Counted from the first letter of the stretch, positions 12,828 through 24,750 are shown. The stretch: 64,000 nt of DNA from Aporrectodea caliginosa (GCA_020284085.1 JACEVL010000426.1:1082501-1146500); one strand, 5' to 3'. Made by a program: numbers and translations. The notes: a model not told the origin generated them from the sequence alone.

Positions 12828-13060
12828 CACACACATATACATACATACATACATACATACATACATACATACATACATACATACATACATACATACATAC
12901 ATACATACATACATACATACATACATACATACATACATACACACACATATACATACATACATACATACATACATAAATACATGCATACATACATACATGC
13001 ATAAATACATACATACATACATACATACATACATACATACATACATACATACATACATAG
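11784..13060. repeat. Long (CATA)n microsatellite array, ~1.3 kb
   Basis: About 1,280 bp of CATA units with interspersed CACA, TATA and AAAT variants that themselves recur (for example acacacatatac several times from 12050 to 12960), suggesting expansion of a higher-order block. It starts right after gcgctatattaagtgtcctg, a retroposon-like 3' tail. All six frames are open, giving spurious ORFs up to 466 codons. Confidence 0.95.
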
Positions 13061-13068
13061 GGCAGTAA

Positions 13069-13478
13069 CAGAGGCGGATCTACTATGAAACTAACGAAGC
13101 TGAAGCTTCAGGGCCCAAGCCCCCAGAAGCGACTCAGACTGTAGACTATAGACTGTAGAGCATAATGCACATAGCTTAAAAATTTTGTTTTTACCGTCTA
13201 TATCACATTCGACGGCACGAGACTAGGGGCCTACGTCACGACGCAGATGTCGGCATGTTATGCATATTGTCTGTAGAAAATGACATTGCAAGGAAGCTTT
13301 CATTTGACGAAACTGTACACGCAAATATGTTGCTAGAAAACCAGAAAAGAGTTTTTTGTAAAATGTCCTTTATGCGTGATGTAATTTGTATTCTCATAAG
13401 TGTCTTCCCTGTCTAGTTGCGAAGGGGTCCCCATAACAGTTCAAGTTTTAGGACCCAACAAATGTAGGTCTGCTTATG
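13069..13478. mobile_element. Short hAT-like non-autonomous DNA transposon
   Basis: The left end cagaggcggatctac and the inverted right end (cataagcagacctac) form an imperfect terminal repeat, with differences that look like transition decay. The flanking 8 bp are ggcagtaa on the left and ggtagtaa on the right, a target-site duplication with one mismatch, as expected for hAT elements. No ORF is present. It abuts the end of the CATA array. Confidence 0.6.
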
Positions 13479-13486
13479 GGTAGTAA

Positions 13487-14203
13487 CATACTATTTCATA
13501 ACTTAATATTATGACGTTACTAAACAGTTATTGTAATGTACTGTGATTGCAATTTAATTTGCCTAGGCTTAACAATGTGTAATTCTAACAAATAAAATAC
13601 ATAGGCATAAGAAAGGGATTTTTTGATGGTGTAATTAACCCAAGCCCGCTTATGCATCGCTTGATGGAGACAGTCTTTGTTCTGGATGCATAATGCAAAT
13701 GCTAAGTCCGTGTACAATATAGCGTGAAAGCAGAGGCAGACGGAACATCGTCGAGTGTCTGCAGGAACCATTCGCCGGAATACTAGAACAAACGAACGGT
13801 TGACTTATTGGAGTCAGTTGTCACATTAGTTGGCAGCTGTGGACACTGTTACTGTGGCTCTGTGCATCGCGTGCCATGCTGTATTTCATTACTAATATTG
13901 GAAGGAAATACTTCTGGAAGGACCGGCTGGATGTCGAGGCTGCCCACCCGCCCTTCGTCTTATTATCATCGCCGTTGCCGCCTTTCTCTGGAAAATTCCT
14001 TCTTTCTCAGATGTCTGCTTCCTGCGTGTTCGTCTTTTTCTTATTTACGATTCTGTCCGCCATCTCCAGTCTTTGTGCTTTTATTTCTTTTCGTGTGCAA
14101 ACGGTTCTCTGCATAGAGGCCGTCTATTGCGTGTTTCTGTACGCTGCTGTTTCCAGTCTTTCTGCCGTCTATCATTCTCCGATGTCATTCTGTGTATATG
14201 TTA
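13487..14203. other. No gene recognised
   Basis: Two overlapping plus-strand open frames at 13808-14217 are rich in Ser, Phe and Leu because of pyrimidine runs. They have no domain and the second runs into the inserted foldback element, so I do not call a gene. Confidence 0.45.
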
Positions 14204-16082
14204 CAGGCAATGTGTAAAATCAGGGATTTTGTAAAATGCCTGAAATTTTTAGGCAATTTGTAAAATCCCCAATTCACTCGGGCACTTTACAAAATCCCTG
14301 AAAAAACCAGGGATTTTGTAAATTTCCTGAAATCTGATGATGAAAATTTGACAGATTGCCTGAAAGTGACGAAAATTATCGAAGTTTTACAAACTACCTG
14401 AAAAAACCAGGGATTTTGTAAAATCCCTTAAATCTGATGATTACAGGCAATGTGTAAAATCCAGATTTTGTGAAATTTCTAGGCAATTTGTAAAATCCCC
14501 AATTCACTCAGGCACTTTATAGAATCCCGGGATATAAAAAACCAGGGATTTGGCTGCGTGTCCGACATGTCCGCCGGCTATTTTTCAAGTCATGTGGTCG
14601 GGGACGTGACTTGTTTGTTCCCTTCCCCTTAGGAGCCTAAATAGAGCTTTGAGTTGTCGCGGCGGATTGTCAATTAATAAGAATAAATAAATAAATAAAA
14701 TCAAATAAATAAATAAATATAATTAAATTTATTTATTTAATCAATTAATTAATTAATTTAATTAATTAATTAAATAATTAGTTAACAAATTTTATTTATT
14801 TAATCAATTAATTTTATTAATTAAATTTAATAAATAAATAAATAAACAAACAGATAAAATAAAATAAATAGGTAAAAAATAAATTTAATTATTTAATTAA
14901 TTAAATTTATTTATGCAATCAATAAATTAATTAATTAAATTTAATTAATTGATTAAATAAAAAAATAAAATTAAATAAATAATTATATGAATAAATAAAT
15001 TTAATTATTTAAATAATTTAATTAGTTAGATAATTAATAATTTAATTAATTAATTATTAATTTTTATTTTTATTTATTTTAATTTTATTTATTATTGTTT
15101 TATTTATATATTAAATTTATTTAATTAATTAATTGATTAAATAAATTAATTTAATTAATTAATTATTTAAATAATTAAATTAAATTTATTTATTTATTGA
15201 TTAAATAAATAAATTTAGTTAATTAGATAATTAAATTGATTGATTTATTTATTTTTTTTTTATTTTTAAAATTTTATTTATTTTTTTATTTTTTTATTTT
15301 ATTCAATTAATTAATTAATTTAATTAATTTTTAAATTAATTAAATTTAATAAATTAATTAATTGATTAAATAAAAAATAAATAAATAAATAAAATAAATA
15401 ATTATATGAATAAATAAATTTAATTATTTAAATCATTTAATTAATTAGATAATTAATAATTTAATTAATTAATTATTTATTTTTATTTATTTATTTTTAA
15501 ATTTTTTTTATATATTAAATTTAATTAATAAATTAATTGATTAAATAAATAAATTTAATTATATTTATTTATTTATTTATTTGATTTTATTTATTTATTT
15601 ATTCTTATTAATTGACAATCCGCCGCGACAACTCAAAGCTCTATTTAGGCTCCTAAGGGGAAGGGAACAAACAAGTCACGTCCCCGACCACATGACTTGA
15701 AAAATAGCCGGCGGACATGTCGGACACGCAGCCAAATCCCTGGTTTTTATATCCCGGGATTTTATAAAGTGCCTGAGTGAATTGGGGATTTTACAAATTG
15801 CCTAGACATTTCACAAAATCCCTGATTTTACACATTGCCTGTAATCATCAGATTTAAGGAGATTTTACAAAATCCCTGGTTTTTTCAGGTAGTTTGTAAA
15901 ACTTCGATAATTTTCGTCACTTTCAGGCAATCTGTCAAATTTTCATCATCAGATTTCAGGGAATTTACAAAATCCCTGGTTTTTTCAGGGATTTTGTAAA
16001 GTGCCCGAGTGAATTGGGGATTTTACAAATTGCCTAAAAATTTCAGGCATTTTACAAAATCCCTGATTTTACACATTGCCTG
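14204..16082. mobile_element. Foldback-type DNA element with ~540-bp inverted arms
   Basis: The left arm (about 14204-14746) is repeated in reverse complement as the right arm (about 15532-16082), with only a few per cent differences. Ends are caggcaatgtgtaaaatc and its inverse, flanked by TA on both sides. Each arm holds copies of a palindromic gggattttgtaaaatccc-type motif, an internal second copy of the terminal 80-90 bp, and a unique block with cgacatgtccgccggc. The 790-bp centre is almost entirely A/T (TTTA and ATTA units). There is no ORF, so the element depends on a transposase elsewhere. The superfamily is not assignable from a TA dinucleotide alone. Confidence 0.85.
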
Positions 16083-16489
16083 TATATATACCTCAGCTCT
16101 TTTCTCAGTATGCGCGTTCTTATTTTTAGCATTATATTTCTCAATCTGTTCGTCTGTTTGTGAATCCACAGGTTGTCTGTATTCGGAATGTTTATGGACG
16201 TCATTACTGTAGCAATTAACTGCCCGCTGCTGATTCTGTGCATGGCCGTGATAGCGCAACATAATTATAACGCTCATTTACAGCGTGTCTACGTAGCCTA
16301 TACGTTAGCTCTTAGGTAAGAGTCTCAGTAGTAGTCGAGTCATTCAGCTGCAATTATAAATAGGTTAAGCTTCATACAAAGCCCAAGTGAAGCTTGCGAA
16401 GTAACATACTTAATAAACAGACACGAAAAATCTAATTTCTTTCAAGACTTAGGTTTATAGGTCTACTTGGAAATCGTTACTGAACATTA

Positions 16490-16775
16490 CTGGGGAAGGG
16501 TTTAGGTGAATGGATAACACTCCGGCACAAAGAGCAGAAGATCAGCATGGACGCGGGATCGACTCCCGCTACCTTTCCAAAGAGGTCGACTCAGCCTTTC
16601 ATTCGCCATATGGCGTTAGTCAAATGAGCAGTATGACGTGATGGGCGCCATGGCTGCCATACAGTTAAATCCGACTCCTGTAATAACTTTTGATCATTCA
16701 TTCATACTATGACTTGTAATCATACTGCGTTCATGTAAGTTTGAATAAATATACGAAGATCATCATTATCATATT
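16490..16775 (+). mobile_element. Possible tRNA-derived SINE, degenerate
   Basis: The segment gggatcgactcccgc near 16555 resembles a Pol III B box, and upstream ggataacactccggcacaaag could be a decayed A-box region. The 3' end is a short AT-rich tail (gaataaatatacgaag then catcattatcat), similar to the tail of the copy at 43196-43470. Length of about 280 bp fits a SINE. Low confidence without aligned copies. Confidence 0.35.
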
Positions 16776-17794
16776 TGTCGTTGGCGCACCTTGTTTAGAG
16801 TATCGACAAAGTGAAATATGCGAAATTTGGTACAAAGAGACTTAATACGATAAAACTGCTACAGAAATCCTAATGTACATTGAAGCTGCAATTGCTTTTT
16901 CAGTCCTTCCATATACTCTACTTCGATCTCCGCTACTTCTACTGAACTATTATTACGTTATCTCTGTTATAATATTACAAAATTATCATTAGGCTCTAGT
17001 ATCGTTCTTATCTTCGCTATTACAGACCTAGTAATGCAGGGGAGTTTAAATCTTGGGTAACAATGCAGAAAACGTCATAAAGATTTCTTAGACGTACCAA
17101 AAATCAGAGTCTCGTGCTGAATAGTCTGAATTTTAAGCAAGCTGAAGCTTATCTGCAGTATTGATTTGCTTCATGACATTTCATTTCATCTCTAACATGA
17201 TGTACTTGTGTTCCGCCGATTGCCGTTGATACCGCGAGGCAACGTAAATTCAGGCCACAGAGTACATGTATCGCCTCTGCACAGAACGACTCTGCTGGGA
17301 AAAACGATCGGAGGGTAACGAGTACGACTACTAATGCTGAGAACGGAACCATAAAAAACACACAGCAGACTACACGGTTTCCAAACAAGCGACATGGTTT
17401 TTCATGGCATAAATCTAGTATTGTGCTTTCCATGGGTTGCACAATGTTCTGTATTAGGCTAACTATCGATATTGCGCCTTAGGTTGTGACAGTTCCATTC
17501 CTGAAGAAATTAGGTTGTTGCGTAGGCCTACATGGTTCCTTCAGCATTAGATTAACCTTAAATTGATGAACCTGTAATATTATCATCTTCACTTTTAAAA
17601 TAAATTTCCCATTATTACTATAAATATTGATTCCACTCTATAAATTTCCCTGCTACAGTTTTCCATCGCTAATACCTCTATTACTGCAACCACTACCAAT
17701 AGGCCACCACCTTATTGTTATTCTAATAATATTATCAAGAGACCAAACGCTACCGATGATGCAAGCCATACAGCAGTTGTCAGTAGTAGTTTCA
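16776..17794. other. No gene recognised
   Basis: Low-complexity AT-rich DNA; the open frame at 17149-17442 (minus) has no recognised domain. Confidence 0.45.
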
Positions 17795-17897
17795 GTTTAA
17801 CAACACTGCGTGATAACAAAGATCATTAGCGTCGTCGCCCTCCTCCTTCATCCAGGCTTGGGACTGGCACTGCCAGAGTACGAGCATTGGCGGAGTT
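17795..17897 (-). repeat. Dispersed SINE-tail repeat, copy 2
   Basis: Second copy of the block described at 11174-11273, with the same core (cattagcgtcg, ccaggcttgggactggcactg) and related sequence upstream (cagtagtagtttcag). Confidence 0.7.
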
Positions 17898-18937
17898 ATA
17901 CAGCAGTTGTTGATGCTTTTATAACTGCGAATGACAGTTCATTTTGTAAGACGGCATTTAGAAATGAAGGCTGCTGTACGGACACTTATAAGTTCTTCTG
18001 GTCAACTGATTTGTTCTAGAACAACTGTCGTCTGTCGTCTGCATATGGCTTGTACCTTTCTGCAGCAGCTGCATCGATCGACGTTTGTTTGCATTGTGGA
18101 TCCGCGGCGCCATAGAAGTCGTGGCACGAGTAAGAGCTTTGCAATCAGTGACAGCCATTAAGCAGAATATGTACTTTGTCGATATTCGATATGGACTCTG
18201 TAGGGCCTATAGTCAACACTCAAGCCAACTGCAAAGTCATTACGGCAGACACACACACTCACTCACTCACTCACAGATGGGCCTCCAGCCCTCCACATAT
18301 ATACATATGCATATATATATTTATATGTTATATAAATGCACGTATATATATACATGACGTTATGGATCCGGCATTCTGGCTATTCATGCAGGCTGTATAA
18401 TCCGGTACAGATATTGTCAAACTGCGCTTTGTGTAATTTCTCAGACTGTTGCACTTAGTTCTGCTTTCAGGCTTGTCCATTGATTGTCCTACTGTAAGAA
18501 CATCCCTTGGGAAAAAATCATTGACCCTCTATTGTCCGACGCAATTCCATGAGGCAGCCATTGCGTAGACCTCGAGTAAAGGATGACGATGAAGTCTGTA
18601 TCTGTGCTACTGTGTTGCCATTGTTTGTATCTATGTATGTAGCTGTGTATATGTGACGTTTTTATCAAATGAATTGCAGACTATGGCATGGCTTCCAGTG
18701 TAAAGCCACAGTTGCTTGTAAGTAGTTACCTTGAAGAGATGTCATGCAAATTCTCGCAATGCATGAATGAATCCGTAGTGATTGAGTTAGATGGTATTCC
18801 GATCAGCTAAGCATTAAAATGTCACTTTACAAAGGATACAGAAAACTGCAATCACAAATGTTAAACATTAGTCTTTTTCTCCCACGACAAAAAATCTCCA
18901 CTGCATTTCCTAAGCATTTGTAGGCCTACGTTTGTAA
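17898..18937. other. No gene recognised; simple repeats
   Basis: Contains a cactcactcact run near 18258 and a TATA-rich microsatellite at 18295-18355. No exon is supported. Confidence 0.45.
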
Positions 18938-20360
18938 TCGTAATCGTAATCGTAAACTCGATATTTCTACAGCGCCCACAAAGCGAAGTCGCGGAACCAG
19001 CTTATTCACAGGCGCTAAAACAGAATCGATAGGCTGGGGTCAAAATCCAGATAGTCATGCAGGCAGACAGTCAGACAGCTAAGGTGGATGATTTAGAGTT
19101 GAAATCACGAGGAAGGTGAGGGAAGAGAATTAATCGGGATAGGATTTGTGTTTATAAGCAGTGTTTTCAGTTTTGAGTGGAAGACCTGTGGAGAGATAGC
19201 AAGAGGTGAGGTTTTGGTGAGTTCATAGGATGGATCGGATATTTGTCGTAGCACAGGCGGGAGTTTGTTCCAAAGAGGCGGGACAGCTATGGCTATGGAA
19301 CGATTTGCAAATTTAAGCGATGAGGTGACGGAAGGGCGGAGCAGTGTGAGGGTGGAAGATGAACGGGTTGAACGAAGAGGTTGGACCGAGAACAACTGAC
19401 GGAGATACGAGGGCTGAGAGGATTGAAGTGTATTGTAGGTGAGGGATAGGACTTTATATTCTATTCGTTCAGGAATTTTGAGCCAGTGGAGTGATTTCAA
19501 GACAGGTGTGATGTGGTGGTGTTTGGGGGTTTTGGTGACAGCACGGGCGAGGGCATTCTGAATGGCTTGGATGCGATTAATTTGAGTGGTATCTATGTTG
19601 AGAAAGAGAGCATTGCAGTAATCTAATTTAGCGTGAACTATTGATGTGGCGATTGTTGATGAGGTTTTGAAGTCAAGCATAGGGCGGATCCTACGCAGGT
19701 CACGGATGTGCATGAAGGAAGAACGGGAAAGATGGGTGATGTGATCGGAAAAGCTAAGATTCTGGTCAAAAGTCACACCTAGGTTGCGGACAGGAGAATT
19801 TGCTATGAATGTGTGAGTGGATACAGAGTCAAGGCTGAGGGAAATAGAGGGATCTGGGATTTTCTTGAGTTGCTCACGGAGGCCTATAAGAATGAATTCG
19901 GTTTTAGAGGGGTTGAGGCACAACATGTTTGAAGTCATCCAGGAGGAGATTTGTTTTAACACACCAAGGAGATGATCTATGGAGTCGGCGAAGCTGCTGG
20001 GAGAGAATGAAATGAATAATTGGGTGTCGTCAGCGTATAGGTGATGGTCAACTGAGGATGCTTTGACGAGTGAGCTGACTGGAGTAGTGTAAAGGATGAA
20101 CAATAGGGGCCCAAGAACAGAACCTTGCGGAACACCACAGGTGAGAGGGCATGATTGCGATGAGGTTTCTGGTGTTTTAACAGAGAAAGAGCGGGAAGAG
20201 AGATAGGTCTGAATCCAGAGAATCCAGCAGTGTCGGTAAAACCGAACCAGGTAGACAGTCTTTGGAGTAATATGTTGTGGTCAATGGTGTCGAAAGCTGC
20301 AGAAATGTGTCGCGTCTAAGACAAGAGTAGAACCAAAAACTTGCGAAAGTGCCAAATCTA
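18938..20360 (-). mobile_element. CR1/L2-like LINE, 5'-truncated, minus strand
   Basis: A non-LTR retrotransposon fragment. On the minus strand it starts inside the reverse transcriptase at about 20360 and ends at about 18938, where the 3' end reads ggcgctgtagaaatatcgag and then three TTACGA units. Tails of short tandem units after a GCGCT(R)TA motif are typical of CR1/L2-clade elements and recur through this window. Confidence 0.85.
19105..20340 (-). pseudogene. LINE reverse transcriptase, frameshifted C-terminal part
   Basis: Reverse transcriptase motifs appear in order on the minus strand: LVLDATHISAAFDTIDHN (catalytic motif A region, about 20265-20330), then after a frameshift near 20225 GVPQGSVLGPLLFIL (20098-20140), then the intact catalytic box YADDTQL (about 20030), followed by the C-terminal LDYCNALF and LHWLKIPERI blocks. 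From 20103 to 19105 the frame is open for 332 codons. The LINE endonuclease and N-terminal RT are missing. The copy is dead but its RT core is well preserved. Confidence 0.9.
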
Positions 20361-20469
20361 CCTATATACCTCTGTAACCTGGTCTCCGCAAATTATACTA
20401 ATGTTCCATTATTGGCACACAGAAGCGGATTTTTAGAGATGACAATCACATCACATAATTAATTGTTGT

Positions 20470-20660
20470 ATTACTGCTTAACGACACTTTTTCATATCGA
20501 AGATGATCAGTGTCGGAGGCAGAAAGCAACCTCGTACTCCACGTTTATATTGCGACCGAGCCACCCGCAGTAAAGATCCGAGAAATTAATCTCTGATAAA
20601 CCGACCGACCGGGAAGCGAACCCGGGGCGCCGGCGCGGCGAGCGGGCACCTACCCACTCA
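20470..20660 (-). mobile_element. tRNA-derived SINE, near full length, minus strand
   Basis: On the minus strand a tRNA-like head (B-box-like gggttcgcttcccgg at about 20610-20630) is followed by a body and a 3' end reading ctgatcatcttcgatatg then agtgtcgttaagcag. That 3' end matches the dispersed repeats at 11174, 17795 and 22986, tying them to one SINE family. Confidence 0.5.
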
Positions 20661-22985
20661 TTCATGTATAGGCCTACACAATGCATGCCGTCTGTAACAC
20701 GGAAAATCTAGGATTCAGTTAAGGGCGAGGAGAGTCTTTGAAGTTCATTCAATCAGAGTATCTGCGACCAATCGCTACACTGGCAATGCCTGTACATCGC
20801 AGAGCAGGTGGTTCGTGATATAACCAGATGCTGCGTTTTCTATCATCTGCGAGGCATGGCTAAAAGGTGTGGTTATCGTCTGTTGCCTACTTCATCCGCA
20901 ATCGCCGTTTCTTATACTCACTGCGATCCCGTCGTGTACTTTTAACAAATCTCAGTTCCTATAACTTGCTATGAATCCTAACCCACTCCGTAGGCAGTTC
21001 TTTGAGTTGCCACATCTGCGCGTGCTTACCATTCACAAGCATCCTCTGCAGGCTGCCGAGCATTGCTATTATTTATAGGTTGCTACTGGATTATACACAA
21101 TCTATCGAGTCAAAAACACACAGATGCAGACATTTCTGTATTGTATAAAACTTGATTTTATGCGAGGAATATAGGCCGACAGTTCCGTTGGGTAAATTCC
21201 CTCGGTGTATATGGATAGCAAAGGCAGAGCGAGCGCGCGTAAACACGGTGACAAATCATGAGACGAGACTTGCACTCACGAGGGTTCTGCCAAGTGCTGC
21301 CTTTGCCAATAACGTTTTTAAGTCGATGCTATAGTTTGTCTTATTGTTGAGGTTTCTGCGTTCGCTCTATTTGTTATGATATAGCCTACTTCCTCCAATT
21401 ATTAGATCTGTGTACATCTAAGAAATCCCTTTATGCTTTTATGTTTTTAGCCTAGACTATAATATGTAACATTATTTATTTCGTGTGGCCTCTTCAAGAA
21501 GCGCCACTCAGATGCCCCTCTCTCACCGACGAAGCCTCTCCCTACTAAACCTAACAACGCTTAAAACCACCGTTGACTCAAAGGGTGTCAGCCTCTGATG
21601 AATTGATTGCATTTGTCTGTCGAACGTGTACTGCTTCTTGACTGATCCAATTTGAAAACTGCTTCAACTACCACTGCAACACATGACTGCAGTGCGGTTA
21701 CCATGCAGTGGTAGCCGCCTAGTGGACGGACCAGTAGATCACCGTGGTATTCGCTGTCCGACAACTCTGGCTGTTATTAGAGATCAGACATCGTTTAGGA
21801 GTCGCTTTAAACTCTCAAAAAAACTGAAGAGTGAACTCCAGAAACAGACACACGAAGATAGTTTGGCAAAAGTCGTAAAAACGACTTCGCACGGATAGGA
21901 CTATTTCTAAACATCAGGGAAAAGGTTGGCCACTGACGATGTTTTATGACTCTGTTTCTTTTATAAATCAACCACTTCAAGATTTTAGCTCAAACTGATG
22001 GGCAATTTTAAAGTTTATGTACGAGGCCAGAAAAACATTTGTGCTCATTGTAGCGAGATACTGTTCTTTACGTGAGATGGTGGTTGCCTCTTCCCCTTCT
22101 TTGGCAATGAGGTGACTTTTTGATATCGACACCTAATGCAGCACCGTAGAACTCTATTATGTAAGTAGGCCTACTTAATACCTAATGGGGCGCATGAGGT
22201 GACTTTTAAAGTTGACACTGGATAGAACGTCCTAGCACTCGGTAAGGTCCTTAGCAACAGTGGGAACGCCCTGATCTATAAAGGGGTTATAGACGACAGA
22301 GAGAGACGACCCCGAGACGGAGAGAGAGAAGTCGGGCAGTTTATACGACGAAGAGCTTAGCGGTTCGACGGTTCTGCCTACGAGTGTATCTGCTCAGATG
22401 TTCATCTAGTTAATTCTTCAGATATGCGATCTGGTGACGGGCTTTGGTGGCGTGTTTAACCGTGTAATCTCTGTCGGACAAATAAAGGACATTTACGTTC
22501 TGTGGCATTGATTCTTTAAGCCTAGGCCTACTGATGGACACCGGAAGCCGGATGATCGGATCCCACGGTACGTGCATCTTCGGGACCGTGATTCAGTTCA
22601 TCCAGGTAATTAGTGAGGCCAACCGGCGCTCGAAGAAGACTAAGATGGCCACCAGCGACTTCATAATTATTTAGGCCGCTAAGAATTTCGGATCCACGAA
22701 AATTTATTCTAAGTTGCGTTTTTCTAGTGTCGATATCTCTATCCTGTCGATGGGCCTGGGCATACATCATATGACAGAAATCTCTCCATTTAGGCTACTG
22801 TTCAGTCTGTTCGGCAGTGGTTACAGACACTTCTTCAAAAAAGGAAAGTGCACGCAGAGAAACGACGACTTGAAGAACAACTTCCAAACCATGGCTACAT
22901 TCCTTCATCTCCATAGTATAGAAACATACAAACGACATCCCCGCTTTGATGTATACGTCTACAGTAGAGCGACTCGTTAGTTGCT
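20661..22985. other. No gene recognised; possible solo LTR
   Basis: A tail-like motif (gcctcttcaagaagcgccactcag) lies at 21489-21512. Between about 22190 and 22520 a segment has a TATA-like tataaagg, purine-rich gagagagac repeats, and caaataaaggac downstream, an order that resembles an LTR promoter plus polyadenylation signal, but I cannot find clear termini or a partner. The minus-strand frame at 22528-22770 has no recognised domain. Confidence 0.35.
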
Positions 22986-23079
22986 GTTTAACGACACTGT
23001 CATACAAAGATGATTAGCGTCGCCCTCCTTTCTCCAGGCTTGGGACTAACACTACCACATGTAGGGTAGTGGCGTAGTT
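22986..23079 (-). repeat. Dispersed SINE-tail repeat, copy 3
   Basis: Third copy of the block described at 11174-11273, slightly shorter (lacks the cctcc expansion). Confidence 0.65.
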
Positions 23080-24445
23080 TAGCACGATTGAAGATTGGTA
23101 GGCCCTATAAGCTTCTTTTTATGGAGATCGGCTCAAGCCTTTTGTGGCCAACGATGAACCAGTCGACTGGCTGAAGGGACGGACGGACGGATGCTGCTGG
23201 GATGACCAGTGGACAGTTGAGGCTTGGGGTATGCGTGAGTTGTAGTCTTGTCCATTCGCTCTCGTTAATAAGAACATGTCAACGCAAGATATTGTGCCGT
23301 TCAACTTCGCTGTCACTTACCCGTCCAACCGAAAGGTATGATACGCACAGACACACGGACATTTCTCTTCATGACTTAAAGGTTTCTAAATTACGCATCT
23401 GTGTTTATGTAGCCTAGGCCTACGTCAAGGCCTACAGGACTGGAATCTCCTTATCAAATCAAATTAGTTAAACGCCTATTTATTGTTTCACATCATAATA
23501 TGCATGCCCATTATGCATGTGCGGGAGGGGGGCTTGTGCCAGACCCATTGGTCATCTTTAGCCATCTTCTGATATATCGACGCACCAGTCTACGAACCAC
23601 CAACATACAGACCGCTATATACGACAAATCACGACTCCGTAAGAGAAGACGGCGATGTAACGTGAAGATGTGGTCGACAGCGACCAGAAACACGGGATCG
23701 GGGAACCGTCTCTCTCCCTCTTCCTCTCTCAATGCCTCCCTGCCTTCGTTTCCGAACCCTACCTTCCGCCGCCGACGGTCGATCCGTCGTCTCCTGCTCT
23801 TTCCGGGAGTCATTTCCATAATAATTAGCCGTCGTCGGCGATGGAATCGGTATGCACGACACGATTCTGCTTGCATAATTCACAGCAGAAGTGATCTACG
23901 CCATGTCGACATAATCGAAGATATTAGCCGCAAGATGACGCCACGAATGCCGAACGGCGTCCCAAGACCTAAATACAGAAGACTGTCTGAACGCTCTGCT
24001 GCTGGTGGCGCCCCGTGCGACTGCCGGTTGTAGCTGCGACTGCGAGGGGTCATTGAGGAGAGGCGATAATGAGAAGTGTCATGGCGGATGAATTTCTGAG
24101 GGATGGCGCATTAATCGAGTGGTTCAAATGGAGGCGTCACTTCCGGGTCGTTGTTGTCGGGATAATTAAACAGCGCGATGGACGACGGGAGAATTGGGGG
24201 AAAGGAATTGATCTTTGTGTATCTCATCGATCGCTCACACATCGATGGAGAAGAGTGGAAGTGTCAGTCTTCGTCGTCGTCTCAGTTATTGACAGGTGAA
24301 CAAGAGAGACCTCTGTCGACGAATGGTCGTCGTTTTATCAGTCGACGACTCCAGTCTTTGTCGTGTGATGAGACGGTCGGCTCTATAATGTCTGTTGATG
24401 CCAGGAAACTAATGTCCGGCACGGATTCTTGAAATCGGTTGGATA
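23080..24445. other. GC-richer stretch, no gene recognised
   Basis: From about 23500 to 24430 both strands carry overlapping open frames (longest 177 codons, plus, 23500-24033) dominated by Arg and Ser from CGN/TCN-rich sequence. No domain, signal or consistent splice pattern is visible. It may be a CpG-rich regulatory region. Confidence 0.4.
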
Positions 24446-24750
24446 CAGTGGCGTCACTATTGGGGTGCGAGGGGTGCGGCCGGGCCGCACCGGGTGACAC
24501 CTTCAAAGGGGTGACACCTTCAAAGGGGTGACACCAATTGGAATGGCTAAAAATTATTATTTTTATTTGACAATAACATGCGACAACAAAAACATTTCTC
24601 GTAAGATTCTGTATGGTCTGGTAATGGAGGAGGTCCATGGGTGACACCATGCTACTAAGGATTCTGTGTATGGTCTGGTAAGGGAGGAGATCCATGGGGA
24701 GACACCATGAGTTACCGCACTGGGTGACACCAACCCTAGTGACGCCACTG
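24446..24750. mobile_element. hAT-like MITE with 14-bp perfect TIRs
   Basis: Ends are cagtggcgtcacta and its exact inverse tagtgacgccactg. The 8 bp outside are gttggata and atttgata, sharing six positions, consistent with an aged hAT target-site duplication. Inside is a tandem ggggtgacaccttcaaa duplication and two copies of a block around ggtctggtaa(t/g)ggagga with ccatggg and gacaccatg. No ORF. Confidence 0.75.

Noticed and set aside
11658..13068. Very long ORFs on both strands (up to 466 codons) of Met-Tyr-Val-Cys or Ile-His-Thr-Tyr
   Set aside because: They are by-products of a (CATA)n array, which has no stop codon in any of six frames.
22190..22520. Solo LTR of a Gypsy-type retrotransposon
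   Set aside because: TATA-like and polyadenylation-like motifs are present, but no defined ends or target-site duplication could be found.
23500..24033. 177-codon plus-strand ORF and overlapping minus-strand ORFs
   Set aside because: Arg/Ser-rich composition on both strands follows from base composition; no domain found.
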